From positions 1 through 64,000 of the forward strand of contig JAHLLA010000012.1 of the NCBI GenBank assembly GCA_020444415.1: 64,000 bases of DNA, read 5' to 3'. Positions 37,615 to 46,389 of this stretch are shown piece by piece; the first letter of the stretch is position 1; every line of letters begins with the position of its first letter. Position numbers and translations under genes: made by a program. The DNA is from Bacteroidota bacterium (GTDB lineage Bacteria > Bacteroidota > Bacteroidia > Bacteroidales > F082). The notes below the pieces were generated by a model, which had not been told where the DNA came from, did no database searches, and saw nothing but the letters and a program-made list of their open reading frames with translations.

Positions 37615-39672
37615 ATGATAACTAAACAACTCACCCATCCCAAAAGCATTGTAGTTGTAGGCGGTTCAAATGATATTCAAAAGCCTGGTGGAAAAATTCT
37701 CAAAAACATAGTAGACGGAGGTTTTAAAGGTGATTTGTTTGTACTGAATCCAAAAGAAGATGTAGTTCAGGGTATAAAAAGTTATAGAAACCCTGAAGCA
37801 TTACCCGAAGTTGACTTAGCGATCATCGCCATTGCAGCAAAATACACGCCCGATACGGTTGATTTTCTGGCACATAAAAAGAAGACCAAAGCATTTATCA
37901 TTATTTCTGCCGGATTTTCTGAAGAAAGTGAGGAGGGCAGGTTGTTGGAAGAAAAAGTGGTAAAAACAGTGAATGAAGTAGGCGGATCCTTGATTGGTCC
38001 GAACTGCGTCGGCGTGCTTACACCACAGCATCACAGCGTTTTTACCAAACCCATTCCAAAATTAGATAAGCAGGGTTGTGATTTTATCTCGGGTTCAGGT
38101 GCTACAGCATGCTTTATTATGGAAGCCGGCATACCTAAGGGTTTGACTTTTTCAAATGTGTTTTCAGTCGGTAATTCGGCACAAATGGGTGTCGAGGATA
38201 TCCTGAAACATATGGATGAGAATTTTGACCCTGAGAATGATTCTCACATCAAACTGCTGTATTTTGAGTCGATCGAAAAGCCTGATTTACTTTTAAAACA
38301 TGCTTCGTCCCTGATAAAAAAGGGATGTCGGATTGCTGCTATCAAAGCAGGAACTTCGGAAGCGGGAAGCAGGGCTGCATCATCTCATACAGGTGCTTTA
38401 TCAAGCCCCGATAACGCTGTGAGTGCCCTGTTTAAGAAAGCCGGGATTGTGCGTTGTTATGGGCGGGAAGATATGATTTCCATTGCTTCCGTGTTCATGT
38501 ATCCTGAATTAAAAGGAAAAAATATTGCTGTTATTACACATGCCGGTGGACCCGCGGTGATGATCACCGATACCCTGTCAAACTGGGGTTTAAGTGTACC
38601 CCCGATCGAAGGTGCCGATGCCGAATCATTAAAGAATGAATTATTTCCGGGTTCTTCGGTTGCCAACCCGATAGATTTCCTGGCCACAGGAACGGCAGCA
38701 CAACTGGGTACCATCATTGATTACGTGGATAAGAAATTTGATCATATTGATGCGATGGTCGTTATATTTGGCACGCCGGGTCTTTCCAAAATAGATGATG
38801 TATATGAGGTGTTGGATCAGAAAATAAGGGGAGCTTCCAAACCCATATTTCCGGTGTTGCCTTCCACGTTGACAGCGAGGGATGAGGTCGATACCTTTGT
38901 TTCCAAAGGCCATGTTTATTTCCCTGATGAAGTAAACCTGGGTATTGCATTGTCGAGGGTGTTTTATACACCAAAACCTGGTAATTTATCGGGTGAAGAG
39001 ATAAAAGCTGATAGCAAACGGATCAGGCAAATTGTGGATGCTTCCGAAGATGGTTATATCTCACCCGAAAACATTCAGGCCTTATTGGACGCTGTGTCGA
39101 TTCCAAGAGTGATCGAAGGGACCTATTATCAAAAAGAAACTTTACTGAATGATATCGATCAATTAGATTATCCCATGGTAATGAAAGTTATTGGCCCGGT
39201 TCATAAATCTGATGTAGGAGGTGTTTCATTAAATATTAAAGATGCAGAAACTGTACTTTCTGAATTCGACAGGATGATGGAAATTAAAGATTCAAAAGGC
39301 GTTTTGTTTCAGCCCATGTTGAGTGGCTACGAATTATATGCCGGTGTGAAGAAAGAAGAGAAATTTGGTCATTTGATTATGTTCGGGCTTGGCGGCATTT
39401 TTATTGAAGTTTTTAAAGATGTGAAGTCAGTATTGGTACCGGTCAATAAAAATGAGGTGATTGATGAGTTGCATCAATTGAGGGGGTATAAATTATTCAA
39501 GGGGGTTCGGGGAAAAGTAGGAATTGATGAAAACAAATTTGCGGATGTAATCCTGCGTCTATCTGCACTTGTAAAAGTAGCCCCGGAAATAGCTGAATTG
39601 GATTTGAATCCTATCTTAGCCGAAGGCAACAAAGTGGTAGCAGTTGATGCTCGAATTAGAATAGAAAAATAG
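37615..39672 (+). CDS. NDP-forming acyl-CoA synthetase (acetyl-CoA synthetase, ADP-forming type)
   Basis: A 685-residue protein fusing the alpha part (CoA-binding domain about 8-130, succinyl-CoA-ligase-like domains to about 440) and the beta part (ATP-grasp, about 465-685). The phosphorylatable histidine lies in SSHTGALSS (His258). The family converts acyl-CoA, ADP and Pi to free acid, CoA and ATP, a substrate-level phosphorylation step in fermentation, though acetylation-related paralogues exist. The downstream aminotransferase and 2-oxoacid:ferredoxin oxidoreductase could supply branched or aryl acyl-CoAs (inference). It heads a run of four close same-strand genes. Confidence 0.88.
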   Translation: MITKQLTHPKSIVVVGGSNDIQKPGGKILKNIVDGGFKGDLFVLNPKEDVVQGIKSYRNPEALPEVDLAIIAIAAKYTPDTVDFLAHKKKTKAFIIISAGFSEESEEGRLLEEKVVKTVNEVGGSLIGPNCVGVLTPQHHSVFTKPIPKLDKQGCDFISGSGATACFIMEAGIPKGLTFSNVFSVGNSAQMGVEDILKHMDENFDPENDSHIKLLYFESIEKPDLLLKHASSLIKKGCRIAAIKAGTSEAGSRAASSHTGALSSPDNAVSALFKKAGIVRCYGREDMISIASVFMYPELKGKNIAVITHAGGPAVMITDTLSNWGLSVPPIEGADAESLKNELFPGSSVANPIDFLATGTAAQLGTIIDYVDKKFDHIDAMVVIFGTPGLSKIDDVYEVLDQKIRGASKPIFPVLPSTLTARDEVDTFVSKGHVYFPDEVNLGIALSRVFYTPKPGNLSGEEIKADSKRIRQIVDASEDGYISPENIQALLDAVSIPRVIEGTYYQKETLLNDIDQLDYPMVMKVIGPVHKSDVGGVSLNIKDAETVLSEFDRMMEIKDSKGVLFQPMLSGYELYAGVKKEEKFGHLIMFGLGGIFIEVFKDVKSVLVPVNKNEVIDELHQLRGYKLFKGVRGKVGIDENKFADVILRLSALVKVAPEIAELDLNPILAEGNKVVAVDARIRIEK

Positions 39673-39678
39673 AAAGAA

Positions 39679-40392
39679 ATGTTAAAAAGGCAGGATTTAT
39701 ACTTCATCGGAGTTCTACTCATTCTTTTCCTGCCTTTTATTTTCAGCAGCAGTCTTCTGAAAGCATATGAAAATTTTAACCATGAACATGGTTTAATCAC
39801 CTCTTTCATAAAATTTTCCATATTAGCTACTATTGGCGAATTGCTCGGTCTGCGGATAAGAACCGGTTCGTACATTAAAAAAGGCTTCGGAATCATCCCT
39901 CGTATGTTTGTTTGGGGGTTGATTGGTGTTACTGTAAAAATATCCTTTATCATATTCTCTATTGGGACGCCTGCATTTCTCGAATATGCCGGTGTGAAGG
40001 GAGCTACGGAAGCATTATTAGGAAAAATGAGTGCACAGAAAGTGTTTGTCGCATTTTGCACGAGTTTGGCTTTAAACATTATTTATGCTCCCGTTATGAT
40101 GACATTTCATAAGATTACGGATATGCATATCCTGAGTTATCAAGGCCAATTAAAAGCATTGGTTTCACCTATAAATTTCAGGAAAATATTTGTAAATTTG
40201 AACTGGTCCGTTCAATGGAATTTCGTTTTTAAAAAAACCATCCCATTGTTCTGGATACCGGCTCATACCATAACATTTTTATTGCATCCTGATTATCAGG
40301 TATTGTTTGCTGCCTTTTTAGGCATTATGTTAGGAGCCATACTTGCCGTGGCCGATATGACGGACAAACCATCGGTAAAAAAAACAAATTAA
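39679..40392 (+). CDS. Mpv17/PMP22-like membrane protein
   Basis: A 237-residue protein with about four to five hydrophobic segments. The C-terminal half, NWSVQWNFVFKKTIPLFWIP, resembles the W..Q..NF..VP pattern of the Mpv17/PMP22 family, which I know to have bacterial members in Bacteroidota. In eukaryotes these are organelle inner-membrane channels of unclear substrate; the bacterial role is unknown. It is 6 bases after the acyl-CoA synthetase and 26 before the aminotransferase, so co-transcribed. Assignment is moderate because the family signature is short. Confidence 0.6.
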   Translation: MLKRQDLYFIGVLLILFLPFIFSSSLLKAYENFNHEHGLITSFIKFSILATIGELLGLRIRTGSYIKKGFGIIPRMFVWGLIGVTVKISFIIFSIGTPAFLEYAGVKGATEALLGKMSAQKVFVAFCTSLALNIIYAPVMMTFHKITDMHILSYQGQLKALVSPINFRKIFVNLNWSVQWNFVFKKTIPLFWIPAHTITFLLHPDYQVLFAAFLGIMLGAILAVADMTDKPSVKKTN

Positions 40393-40418
40393 TTGATACA
40401 CCATATAAACCATTTAAC

Positions 40419-41738
40419 ATGAGAAATACACCCATAAATTCAGATATTGTTGCTAAAAAAGTGAGTGAAGGAGGTTATGAATCAGTTGGGAAAGCTTCCA
40501 TCAGAGAAATTAAGAAATTAGTCGACGAAATTGAAAAAGCATCTGGTGAGAAATTTATCAGGATGGAAATGGGTATTCCGGGTTTGCCGGCCAGCGAAAT
40601 TGGTACCAAAGCCGAGATTGAAGCCTTGAAATCCGGTGTTGCTTCCATTTATCCTGATATTTTTGGTATTGCACCATTAAAACCTGAAATTGCACGATTC
40701 GTGAAACTATTTCTCGACATTGATGTGGATGAACAGGGTTGTATTCCAACAGTTGGTTCCATGCAGGGTGGTTTTGCATCTTTTATGACGGTAAACCGGA
40801 TGCACAGAGACCGGGAAGGTACTCTTTTCATTGATCCCGGGTTTCCGGTTCATAAACAGCAATGCCGGGTGCTGGGACACGATTATATGTCGTTTGACGT
40901 GTATAATTACCGGGGTGAGAAACTTCGTTATAAACTGGAATCCTACTTGAAAACAGGCAAAGTATCATCCATTCTCTATTCCAATCCAAATAATCCTTCA
41001 TGGATTTGTTTTACTGAACAGGAATTAAAAATTATTGGTGAGTTAGCTACCATGTATAACGTCATCGTTATTGAAGATTTGGCTTATTTTGGCATGGACT
41101 TCAGAACGGACTATTCGGTTCCCGGAGAACCTCCTTATCAGCCTACGGTTGCGAAATATACAAATAACTGGATTCTACTGATTTCCAGTTCCAAAGTATT
41201 CAGCTATGCGGGTCAACGGGTAGGAATGATGGTGATTTCTGATAAAGTATTTACAACCAAAGCGCCGGATTTAAAACGATATTATATGTCGGATAATGTG
41301 GGTTATGCGATGGTGTATGGATCGATGTATTGTTTAAGTTCTGGAGTTTCGCACTCAGCCCAATATGCATTGACAGCGATGCTGAAAGCAGTGAATAGCG
41401 GGGAGATCAGTTTAACAGAGCCTGTGAAGGAATATGGCGAAAAAGCCAAAATCATGAAAAAGATGTTCATTGATAATGGATTTAAAATTGTATACGACAC
41501 AGATATTGACAAACCCATTGCTGATGGATTCTATTTTACATTCTCGTATCCCGGTTTTAACGCAGAAGATTTACTGAATGAGATGGTTTATTATGGTATC
41601 AGTGCCATTTCGCTTTTGATTACGGGAAGTGAGCGGACAGAAGGGATTAGGGCATGTACTTCATTGGTGCAGCGTACACAGTTTCCGATGCTGGAAGAAA
41701 GGTTAAAAAAGTTTCATGAAGATCACCCCATTGGGTAA
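40419..41738 (+). CDS. PLP-dependent class I/II aminotransferase
   Basis: A 439-residue fold-type I aminotransferase with SNPNNPSWICF, the PLP-contact Asp in VIEDLAYFGMD and the Schiff-base lysine K259 in SSSKVFSYAGQR. Its substrate cannot be assigned. Sitting between an NDP-forming acyl-CoA synthetase and a vor-type oxidoreductase, it could generate the 2-oxoacids those enzymes need (inference). The glycosylase gene follows 7 bases after its stop when the ATG at 41746 is used. Confidence 0.9.
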   Translation: MRNTPINSDIVAKKVSEGGYESVGKASIREIKKLVDEIEKASGEKFIRMEMGIPGLPASEIGTKAEIEALKSGVASIYPDIFGIAPLKPEIARFVKLFLDIDVDEQGCIPTVGSMQGGFASFMTVNRMHRDREGTLFIDPGFPVHKQQCRVLGHDYMSFDVYNYRGEKLRYKLESYLKTGKVSSILYSNPNNPSWICFTEQELKIIGELATMYNVIVIEDLAYFGMDFRTDYSVPGEPPYQPTVAKYTNNWILLISSSKVFSYAGQRVGMMVISDKVFTTKAPDLKRYYMSDNVGYAMVYGSMYCLSSGVSHSAQYALTAMLKAVNSGEISLTEPVKEYGEKAKIMKKMFIDNGFKIVYDTDIDKPIADGFYFTFSYPGFNAEDLLNEMVYYGISAISLLITGSERTEGIRACTSLVQRTQFPMLEERLKKFHEDHPIG

Positions 41739-41745
41739 TCGAATC

Positions 41746-42414
41746 ATGACCTTTGCCGAGAGGACCATAAAGTTTTACGAGTCGCTTCAAATAGAAGCAT
41801 TGCTTCCTGAAGGTGTTGAAGTGCTGAATCCATATAAGGATCAAAGTGTTATTGATACCTGCAAATTATTTTACAGTAAATATTACAATGATTCGTCCGG
41901 AAGAAGGATTATTTTTGGGATAAATCCGGGAAGGTTTGGCGCGGGTATAACAGGCATTCCTTTTACAGACCCATTACGGCTGGAAAACAATTGCGGTATT
42001 CCGAACGATTATAACAAACGTCCTGAGCTTTCATCCGAGTTTATATATATGCTCATCAAACAATTGGGTGGTCCTGAACATTTCTATAAACATTATTTCA
42101 TAGGAGCGGTGAGTCCGTTAGGTTTTGTTAAAAACGGTAAAAATTATAATTATTACGACTCCCCTGAATTACAGCGGTTATTAAAACCATTTATCATTCG
42201 CAACCTGATCGAACAAATAGGACTTGGTATCAATTCCAGAAAATGCTATTGTCTGGGGCAGGGTAAAAATTATGCTTACTTGCAGGAGATCAACAAACAA
42301 CTCGCCTTATTCGATCAAATCATACCCATTCCACATCCCCGTTGGGTGATGCAGTATAAGAGGAAAGATTTAAGGCGTATACTGCTCATGACAAGCAAGC
42401 TGCTTTCGGTGTAA
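41746..42414 (+). CDS. SMUG-like uracil-DNA glycosylase family protein (DUF4918)
   Basis: A 222-residue protein of the UDG superfamily. Motif A is FGINPGRFGAGITGIPFTD (about 57-75) and the C-terminal motif is PIPHPRWVMQY, where His-Pro is the leucine-loop region of SMUG-type enzymes. Predicted to remove uracil or damaged pyrimidines from DNA. A longer start at 41716 overlaps the aminotransferase stop; MTFAERTIKFYESL at 41746 begins after it and looks like the natural N-terminus. It seems an unrelated passenger in the metabolic operon. Confidence 0.82.
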   Translation: MTFAERTIKFYESLQIEALLPEGVEVLNPYKDQSVIDTCKLFYSKYYNDSSGRRIIFGINPGRFGAGITGIPFTDPLRLENNCGIPNDYNKRPELSSEFIYMLIKQLGGPEHFYKHYFIGAVSPLGFVKNGKNYNYYDSPELQRLLKPFIIRNLIEQIGLGINSRKCYCLGQGKNYAYLQEINKQLALFDQIIPIPHPRWVMQYKRKDLRRILLMTSKLLSV

Positions 42415-42554
42415 CATATAGATTTGAAGCATACGTAACTCCTATAAATACAGAGAGATAAGATTAACATATCGATGGTATTTATATCTTTTATAAATTA
42501 ATTTTTACATCATATAAATTACCTTTTCCACGAAGCCATTATTGTTTAATATCG
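42415..42554. other. Intergenic region before the oxidoreductase operon
   Basis: AT-rich spacer with no ORF. No hairpin terminator for the upstream operon is obvious. The oxidoreductase promoter follows at 42555. Confidence 0.5.
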
Positions 42555-42562
42555 TAAATTTG
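42555..42562 (+). promoter_or_regulatory. Promoter -7 element (TAAATTTG) of the vor/kor operon
   Basis: Exact TAnnTTTG match 34 bases before the ferredoxin-subunit ATG. Confidence 0.6.
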
Positions 42563-42596
42563 CAATCGATTGTATTAATACACAAAATCAAAATAT

Positions 42597-42827
42597 ATGG
42601 CTAAGTTAAGAGGAGCCGTTGTTGTAGATGTAGAAGGATGTAAAGGCTGCGGAGTATGTGTGCCGGTTTGTCCTACTGACGTCTTAAAATTGGCTGAGAA
42701 TGTGAATGGTAAAGGCTATCATTATGCATATATGGAAAATCCCGAAGCTTGTACAGGTTGCACCAATTGTTCGGTCGTTTGTCCGGATGGCGTAATGACA
42801 GTGTATCGGGTAAAAGTAACGGAGTAA
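42597..42827 (+). CDS. vorD/korD: 2-oxoacid:ferredoxin oxidoreductase, ferredoxin (delta) subunit
   Basis: A 76-residue 2[4Fe-4S] ferredoxin-like subunit with two classic cluster motifs, CKGCGVCVPVCP and CTGCTNCSVVCP. It carries electrons from the TPP centre of the complex to external ferredoxin. It is first in a compact four-gene operon (gaps of 21, 2 and 21 bases), so it belongs to this enzyme rather than being a free ferredoxin. Confidence 0.93.
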   Translation: MAKLRGAVVVDVEGCKGCGVCVPVCPTDVLKLAENVNGKGYHYAYMENPEACTGCTNCSVVCPDGVMTVYRVKVTE

Positions 42828-42848
42828 ATATCAGTAATATAAGAAAAC

Positions 42849-43934
42849 ATGGGTGAATTAAAATTAATGAAGGGTAATGAAGCTTTAGCTGAAGCTGCTA
42901 TCCGTGCCGGTGCTGATGCTTACTTTGGATATCCCATCACACCTCAATCGGAGGTAATAGAATACTTAATGTCGGAAAAACCTGAAGAACGTACAGGAAT
43001 GGTTGTACTTCAAGCGGAGAGTGAAGTAGCATCCATCAATATGTTGTATGGAGCTGGAGGAACAGGTAAAAAGGTGATGACCTCCTCTTCCAGTCCTGGT
43101 ATCAGTTTGATGCAGGAGGGTTTATCATACATTGCTGGTGCAGAAATACCTTGCGTTGTGGCAAATGTAGTTCGTGGCGGCCCAGGGCTGGGGGATATTC
43201 AACCAGCACAATCGGATTATTTCCAAGCTGTAAAGGGTGGCGGACATGGCGATTACAGGTTAATTGTTCTGGCACCATCATCCGTGCAGGAGATGTCAGA
43301 CTTTGTGCCGCTAAGCTTCGACCTGGCATTTAAATACCGCACACCTGTTATGATCATTTCTGATGGATTGATCGGGCAGATGATGGAAAAAGTGGAACTT
43401 TTTGATCAAATGGATCGCTTAACAGATGAAGAGGTGATTGAAAAATATCCTTGGGCAACCAATGGCAAACCTGTTGGGAAGGAAAGAAGAATTCTGACCT
43501 CTCTTGACCTGGATCCACATAAATTGGAAAAACACAACCACCACCTGCAGGCAAAATATCGTGAGATTGAAGAAAAAGAAGTCCTTTCGGAAACCTTGCA
43601 TTGTGATGATGCTGAATATATTATGGTGGCGTATGGTTCCAGTGCACGTATTGCTCAAAAAACCATCCAATTGGCGCGTGAAGAAGGTATAAAAGTAGGG
43701 TTGATCAGACCAATCACTTTATGGCCTTATCCAAAAAAGGAAATTGAAAAATACGTACAGAAAGGAATCAAAGGGTTTTTATCAGTAGAAATGAGTATGG
43801 GACAAATGGTTGAAGATATTCGTCTGGTGGTTGAGGGGAGAACCAAAGTGGAGCATTTTGGTCGCGTGGGAGGTGTGATTCATTCACCTGAAGAAGTATT
43901 GGAAGCATTGAAACAAAAATTAATAGGAGGATAA
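42849..43934 (+). CDS. vorB/korA: 2-oxoacid:ferredoxin oxidoreductase alpha subunit (VorB-like)
   Basis: A 361-residue subunit with the pyrimidine-binding domain of the TPP enzyme. It begins MKGNEALAEAAIRAGADAYFGYPITPQSEV, the normal family opening, and has the C-terminal KxGLIRPITLWPYP transketolase-C-like part. Bacteroidota relatives are annotated as 3-methyl-2-oxobutanoate dehydrogenase subunit VorB, acting on branched 2-oxoacids, but 2-oxoglutarate enzymes look similar. Specificity is therefore not settled by sequence reading alone. Confidence 0.92.
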   Translation: MGELKLMKGNEALAEAAIRAGADAYFGYPITPQSEVIEYLMSEKPEERTGMVVLQAESEVASINMLYGAGGTGKKVMTSSSSPGISLMQEGLSYIAGAEIPCVVANVVRGGPGLGDIQPAQSDYFQAVKGGGHGDYRLIVLAPSSVQEMSDFVPLSFDLAFKYRTPVMIISDGLIGQMMEKVELFDQMDRLTDEEVIEKYPWATNGKPVGKERRILTSLDLDPHKLEKHNHHLQAKYREIEEKEVLSETLHCDDAEYIMVAYGSSARIAQKTIQLAREEGIKVGLIRPITLWPYPKKEIEKYVQKGIKGFLSVEMSMGQMVEDIRLVVEGRTKVEHFGRVGGVIHSPEEVLEALKQKLIGG

Positions 43935-43936
43935 TT

Positions 43937-44731
43937 ATGTCAGGATTAACTGTTCAAGATATTGTAAAACCTGAAAATCTGGTTTATAAAAAAACGGATT
44001 TAATGACGGACAAAACCCTGAGTTATTGTCCGGGATGCGGACATGGCACAGCCCACAGGCTTATCATGGAAGTGATCGAAGAACTAGGTAAAGAGCATGA
44101 AACCATTGGCGTAGCACCAGTTGGTTGCTCCGTATTGGCCTACGAATTTATGAATGTAGATATGCAGGAAGCTGCACACGGCAGGGCACCGGCAGTAGCA
44201 ACAGCTATTAAAAGGGTGTGGCCGGGTAAAGTCGTTTTTACCTACCAGGGTGACGGTGATTTAGCTGCTATTGGAACTGCAGAAACCATTCACGCCTGCA
44301 ACAGGGGTGAAAAAATTGTGATCGTTTTTATCAATAATGGTATTTATGGCATGACCGGTGGCCAGATGGCGCCTACCACTTTACCAGGTATGAAAACCTC
44401 TACTTCGCCATATGGTCGTGAAGTAGTTGCGATGGGAAATCCACTGAAGATTACAGAACTGGTGGCGCAACTGCCAGGTACCTATTTTGTAACCCGCCAG
44501 GCTGTGCATACGGCAGTAGCTGTTCGTAAGGCAAAAAAAGCGTTAAAGAAGGCATTTCAGAATCAGATCGATGGTAAACCGGGATTGTCATTTGTTGAAA
44601 TTGTTTCAAACTGTAATTCGGGCTGGAAAATGACACCTGTTGATGCAAACATCTGGATGGAAGAAAATATGTTTCCGTTTTACCAGTTGGGCGACATTAA
44701 AAAAGACGGTCAATTAATTGAGAAAAAATAG
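43937..44731 (+). CDS. vorA/korB: 2-oxoacid:ferredoxin oxidoreductase beta subunit, TPP-binding
   Basis: A 264-residue subunit with the TPP diphosphate-binding motif GDGDLAAIGTAETIHA...NNGIYGMTGGQ and a CPGCGHG motif near the N-terminus. Together with the alpha subunit it forms the active site that decarboxylates the 2-oxoacid to acyl-CoA and CO2. It begins two bases after the alpha gene stop. Confidence 0.93.
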   Translation: MSGLTVQDIVKPENLVYKKTDLMTDKTLSYCPGCGHGTAHRLIMEVIEELGKEHETIGVAPVGCSVLAYEFMNVDMQEAAHGRAPAVATAIKRVWPGKVVFTYQGDGDLAAIGTAETIHACNRGEKIVIVFINNGIYGMTGGQMAPTTLPGMKTSTSPYGREVVAMGNPLKITELVAQLPGTYFVTRQAVHTAVAVRKAKKALKKAFQNQIDGKPGLSFVEIVSNCNSGWKMTPVDANIWMEENMFPFYQLGDIKKDGQLIEKK

Positions 44732-44752
44732 AAATCATACAAATTCAAAGAT

Positions 44753-45298
44753 ATGACTGAAGAAATAATTATTGCAGGATTTGGTGGCCAGGGCGTTTTG
44801 TCGATGGGGAAAATTCTGGCATATTCAGGTATTATGCAGGATCAGGAAGTAAGCTGGATGCCATCTTATGGCCCTGAAATGCGTGGTGGTACAGCCAATG
44901 TAACTGTAATTGTAAGTGATGAAAGGATCAGTTCTCCAACACTGACAAGATATGACACGGCCATCATACTCAACCAGCAATCGATGGATAAATTTGAGGA
45001 AACGGTAAAACCAGGAGGTATCTTATTGTATGACCCTAATGGCATTACACATCACCCGACCAGAAAAGATATCAGTATCTATAAAATTGAAGGGGCCAAA
45101 TTAGCAGCCAGTATGGGAAATACCAAAATTTTCAATATGGTGGTGCTGGGTGCTTACATAAAAGTGAAACCCATTGTGAAACTGGACAATGTGATCAAAG
45201 GTCTCAAGAAGTCATTACCGTTCAGATATCATAAACTGATTCCTTTAAATACGGAAGCGATAACTATGGGAATGGAAAATGTAGATCAGATCAATTAA
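44753..45298 (+). CDS. vorC/korC: 2-oxoacid:ferredoxin oxidoreductase gamma subunit
   Basis: A 181-residue subunit with GFGGQGVLSMGKILAYSG near the N-terminus and EMRGGTANVTVIVSD, the usual gamma-domain signature involved in CoA binding. It completes the alpha-beta-gamma-delta set. A strong terminator follows 20 bases after the stop codon. Confidence 0.93.
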   Translation: MTEEIIIAGFGGQGVLSMGKILAYSGIMQDQEVSWMPSYGPEMRGGTANVTVIVSDERISSPTLTRYDTAIILNQQSMDKFEETVKPGGILLYDPNGITHHPTRKDISIYKIEGAKLAASMGNTKIFNMVVLGAYIKVKPIVKLDNVIKGLKKSLPFRYHKLIPLNTEAITMGMENVDQIN

Positions 45299-45317
45299 AA
45301 CATTTTGAACATAAAAT

Positions 45318-45349
45318 AAAAGGCCGGCTCATATGAGCCGGCCTTTTTT
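45318..45349. terminator. Bidirectional intrinsic terminator
   Basis: Perfect GC-rich palindrome AAAAGGCCGGCTC-ATAT-GAGCCGGCCTTTT with a T run on the plus side and an A-rich run on the other. It lies between the convergent oxidoreductase operon and the haem-binding gene, and can serve both. Confidence 0.92.
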
Positions 45350-45369
45350 GGAATTAGGAATTTACATAA

Positions 45370-45828
45370 TTATTCAAATAAACTTTCCGCATGACGCTCT
45401 GCCCAATCAGCTAAAAGCTGTCGCTCTTCTTTCGTCAGTTTTGCATTAGCATGCATAATTGTATATATGGGCATGGGCATATTTTCATCAAGTACTTCAT
45501 CAATAATATTATCCAGGTGCTTTGCCTTATCCATTTTACTCTGGCTTTCCCAGAATGAGAAATTAAGTTCTTTCCGGCCGTCTCTTATATCTTTAACAAC
45601 AAGCCATGAAACAGGAGCTACATGGCTATACCAGGGATAAACTGTTTCATTCGAGTGACAATCATAACAACTTTCTTTCAGCATAACACTTATGTTTTCA
45701 GGGAGTTGGTTGTTGTAGATCAGGTCATTTTCGTTTGCTAGCACCACTTCAGGCTTATCATTTGGAATAAACTGGATGATAACAACACTAATGATAAGAA
45801 TTAATATGAGAAGTTTTAGAATTTTCAT
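45370..45828 (-). CDS. Haem-binding domain protein (Haem_bd)
   Basis: A 152-residue exported or membrane-anchored protein with an N-terminal hydrophobic segment (about 4-22). It has a c-type haem motif CYDCH followed by ETVYPWYSHVAP, characteristic of the Haem_bd family, and DENMPMPIYTIMH with a possible distal Met ligand. Probably a periplasmic haem c protein of unknown redox partner. It is downstream of a second haem protein by 16 bases, in one operon. Confidence 0.88.
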   Translation of the reverse strand: MKILKLLILILIISVVIIQFIPNDKPEVVLANENDLIYNNQLPENISVMLKESCYDCHSNETVYPWYSHVAPVSWLVVKDIRDGRKELNFSFWESQSKMDKAKHLDNIIDEVLDENMPMPIYTIMHANAKLTKEERQLLADWAERHAESLFE

Positions 45829-45844
45829 GTTGCTATAAACGGTA

Positions 45845-46255
45845 TTATTCAGCAGGAGTTAACTGTTTTGCCATTTCGTTTGCCCATTTAACTAGTTTTT
45901 CTTTTTCTTCAGCAGTAGGTTCCCGGTCGGGATAATTCTTGATAAATTTACTGGGTGGCATATCACCTTCTTTTACAACTTCAGCAATATCAGCAAGTTT
46001 GCCAACTTGTTTGTGTAATTTCATGTCGGCAAATTCATCAAATTTAAGTTTGCCTTTTCCCTTGATGTTTTTTGAGTCGCTATTGTGGCAGCCTACACAT
46101 GAATTATCCAGTATTTTTTGAACATCATCAGGCACGCTGTAAGTTGCTGCTTCTGATTTAACTTCATCCTGAGGTGTTTTTTTATCCTCGATAGTGAAAT
46201 TCACAAACATAAATCCCATTACGAGGGTTAACATAAAAATTAATATTTTCTTCAT
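45845..46255 (-). CDS. c-type haem protein (Haem_bd/cytochrome c-like)
   Basis: A 136-residue protein with a signal or anchor segment (1-20), one CVGCH haem motif at about residue 55 and an EGDMPPSKF segment likely to supply the Met ligand. Related in layout to the downstream gene. Presumably periplasmic electron transfer or redox sensing. Promoter elements TTTG and TACATTTG lie upstream. Confidence 0.85.
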   Translation of the reverse strand: MKKILIFMLTLVMGFMFVNFTIEDKKTPQDEVKSEAATYSVPDDVQKILDNSCVGCHNSDSKNIKGKGKLKFDEFADMKLHKQVGKLADIAEVVKEGDMPPSKFIKNYPDREPTAEEKEKLVKWANEMAKQLTPAE

Positions 46256-46279
46256 GGTTATTTAGATTAAATTATTTTG

Positions 46280-46312
46280 CAAATGTAATAAACAATTTAA
46301 AATGATTACAAA
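46280..46312 (-). promoter_or_regulatory. Full promoter, minus strand: TTTG-N21-TACATTTG
   Basis: On the minus strand, TTTG (46312-46309) and TACATTTG (46287-46280) are separated by 21 bases, upstream of the haem-protein pair by 24 bases. Confidence 0.65.
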
Positions 46313-46361
46313 TAACAATTTCAATTATCTGAAAATTGTTTATAAAGTCTTATTAAATGGC

Positions 46362-46369
46362 TATTTTCG
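46362..46369 (+). promoter_or_regulatory. Putative -7 element (TATTTTCG)
   Basis: A one-base variant of TAnnTTTG, 20 bases before ATG 46390. A TTG at 46337-46339 lies 22 bases upstream. It overlaps the more upstream ATG 46357, favouring 46390 as start. Confidence 0.45.
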
Positions 46370-46389
46370 CGCATTATAATGATGCAAAT

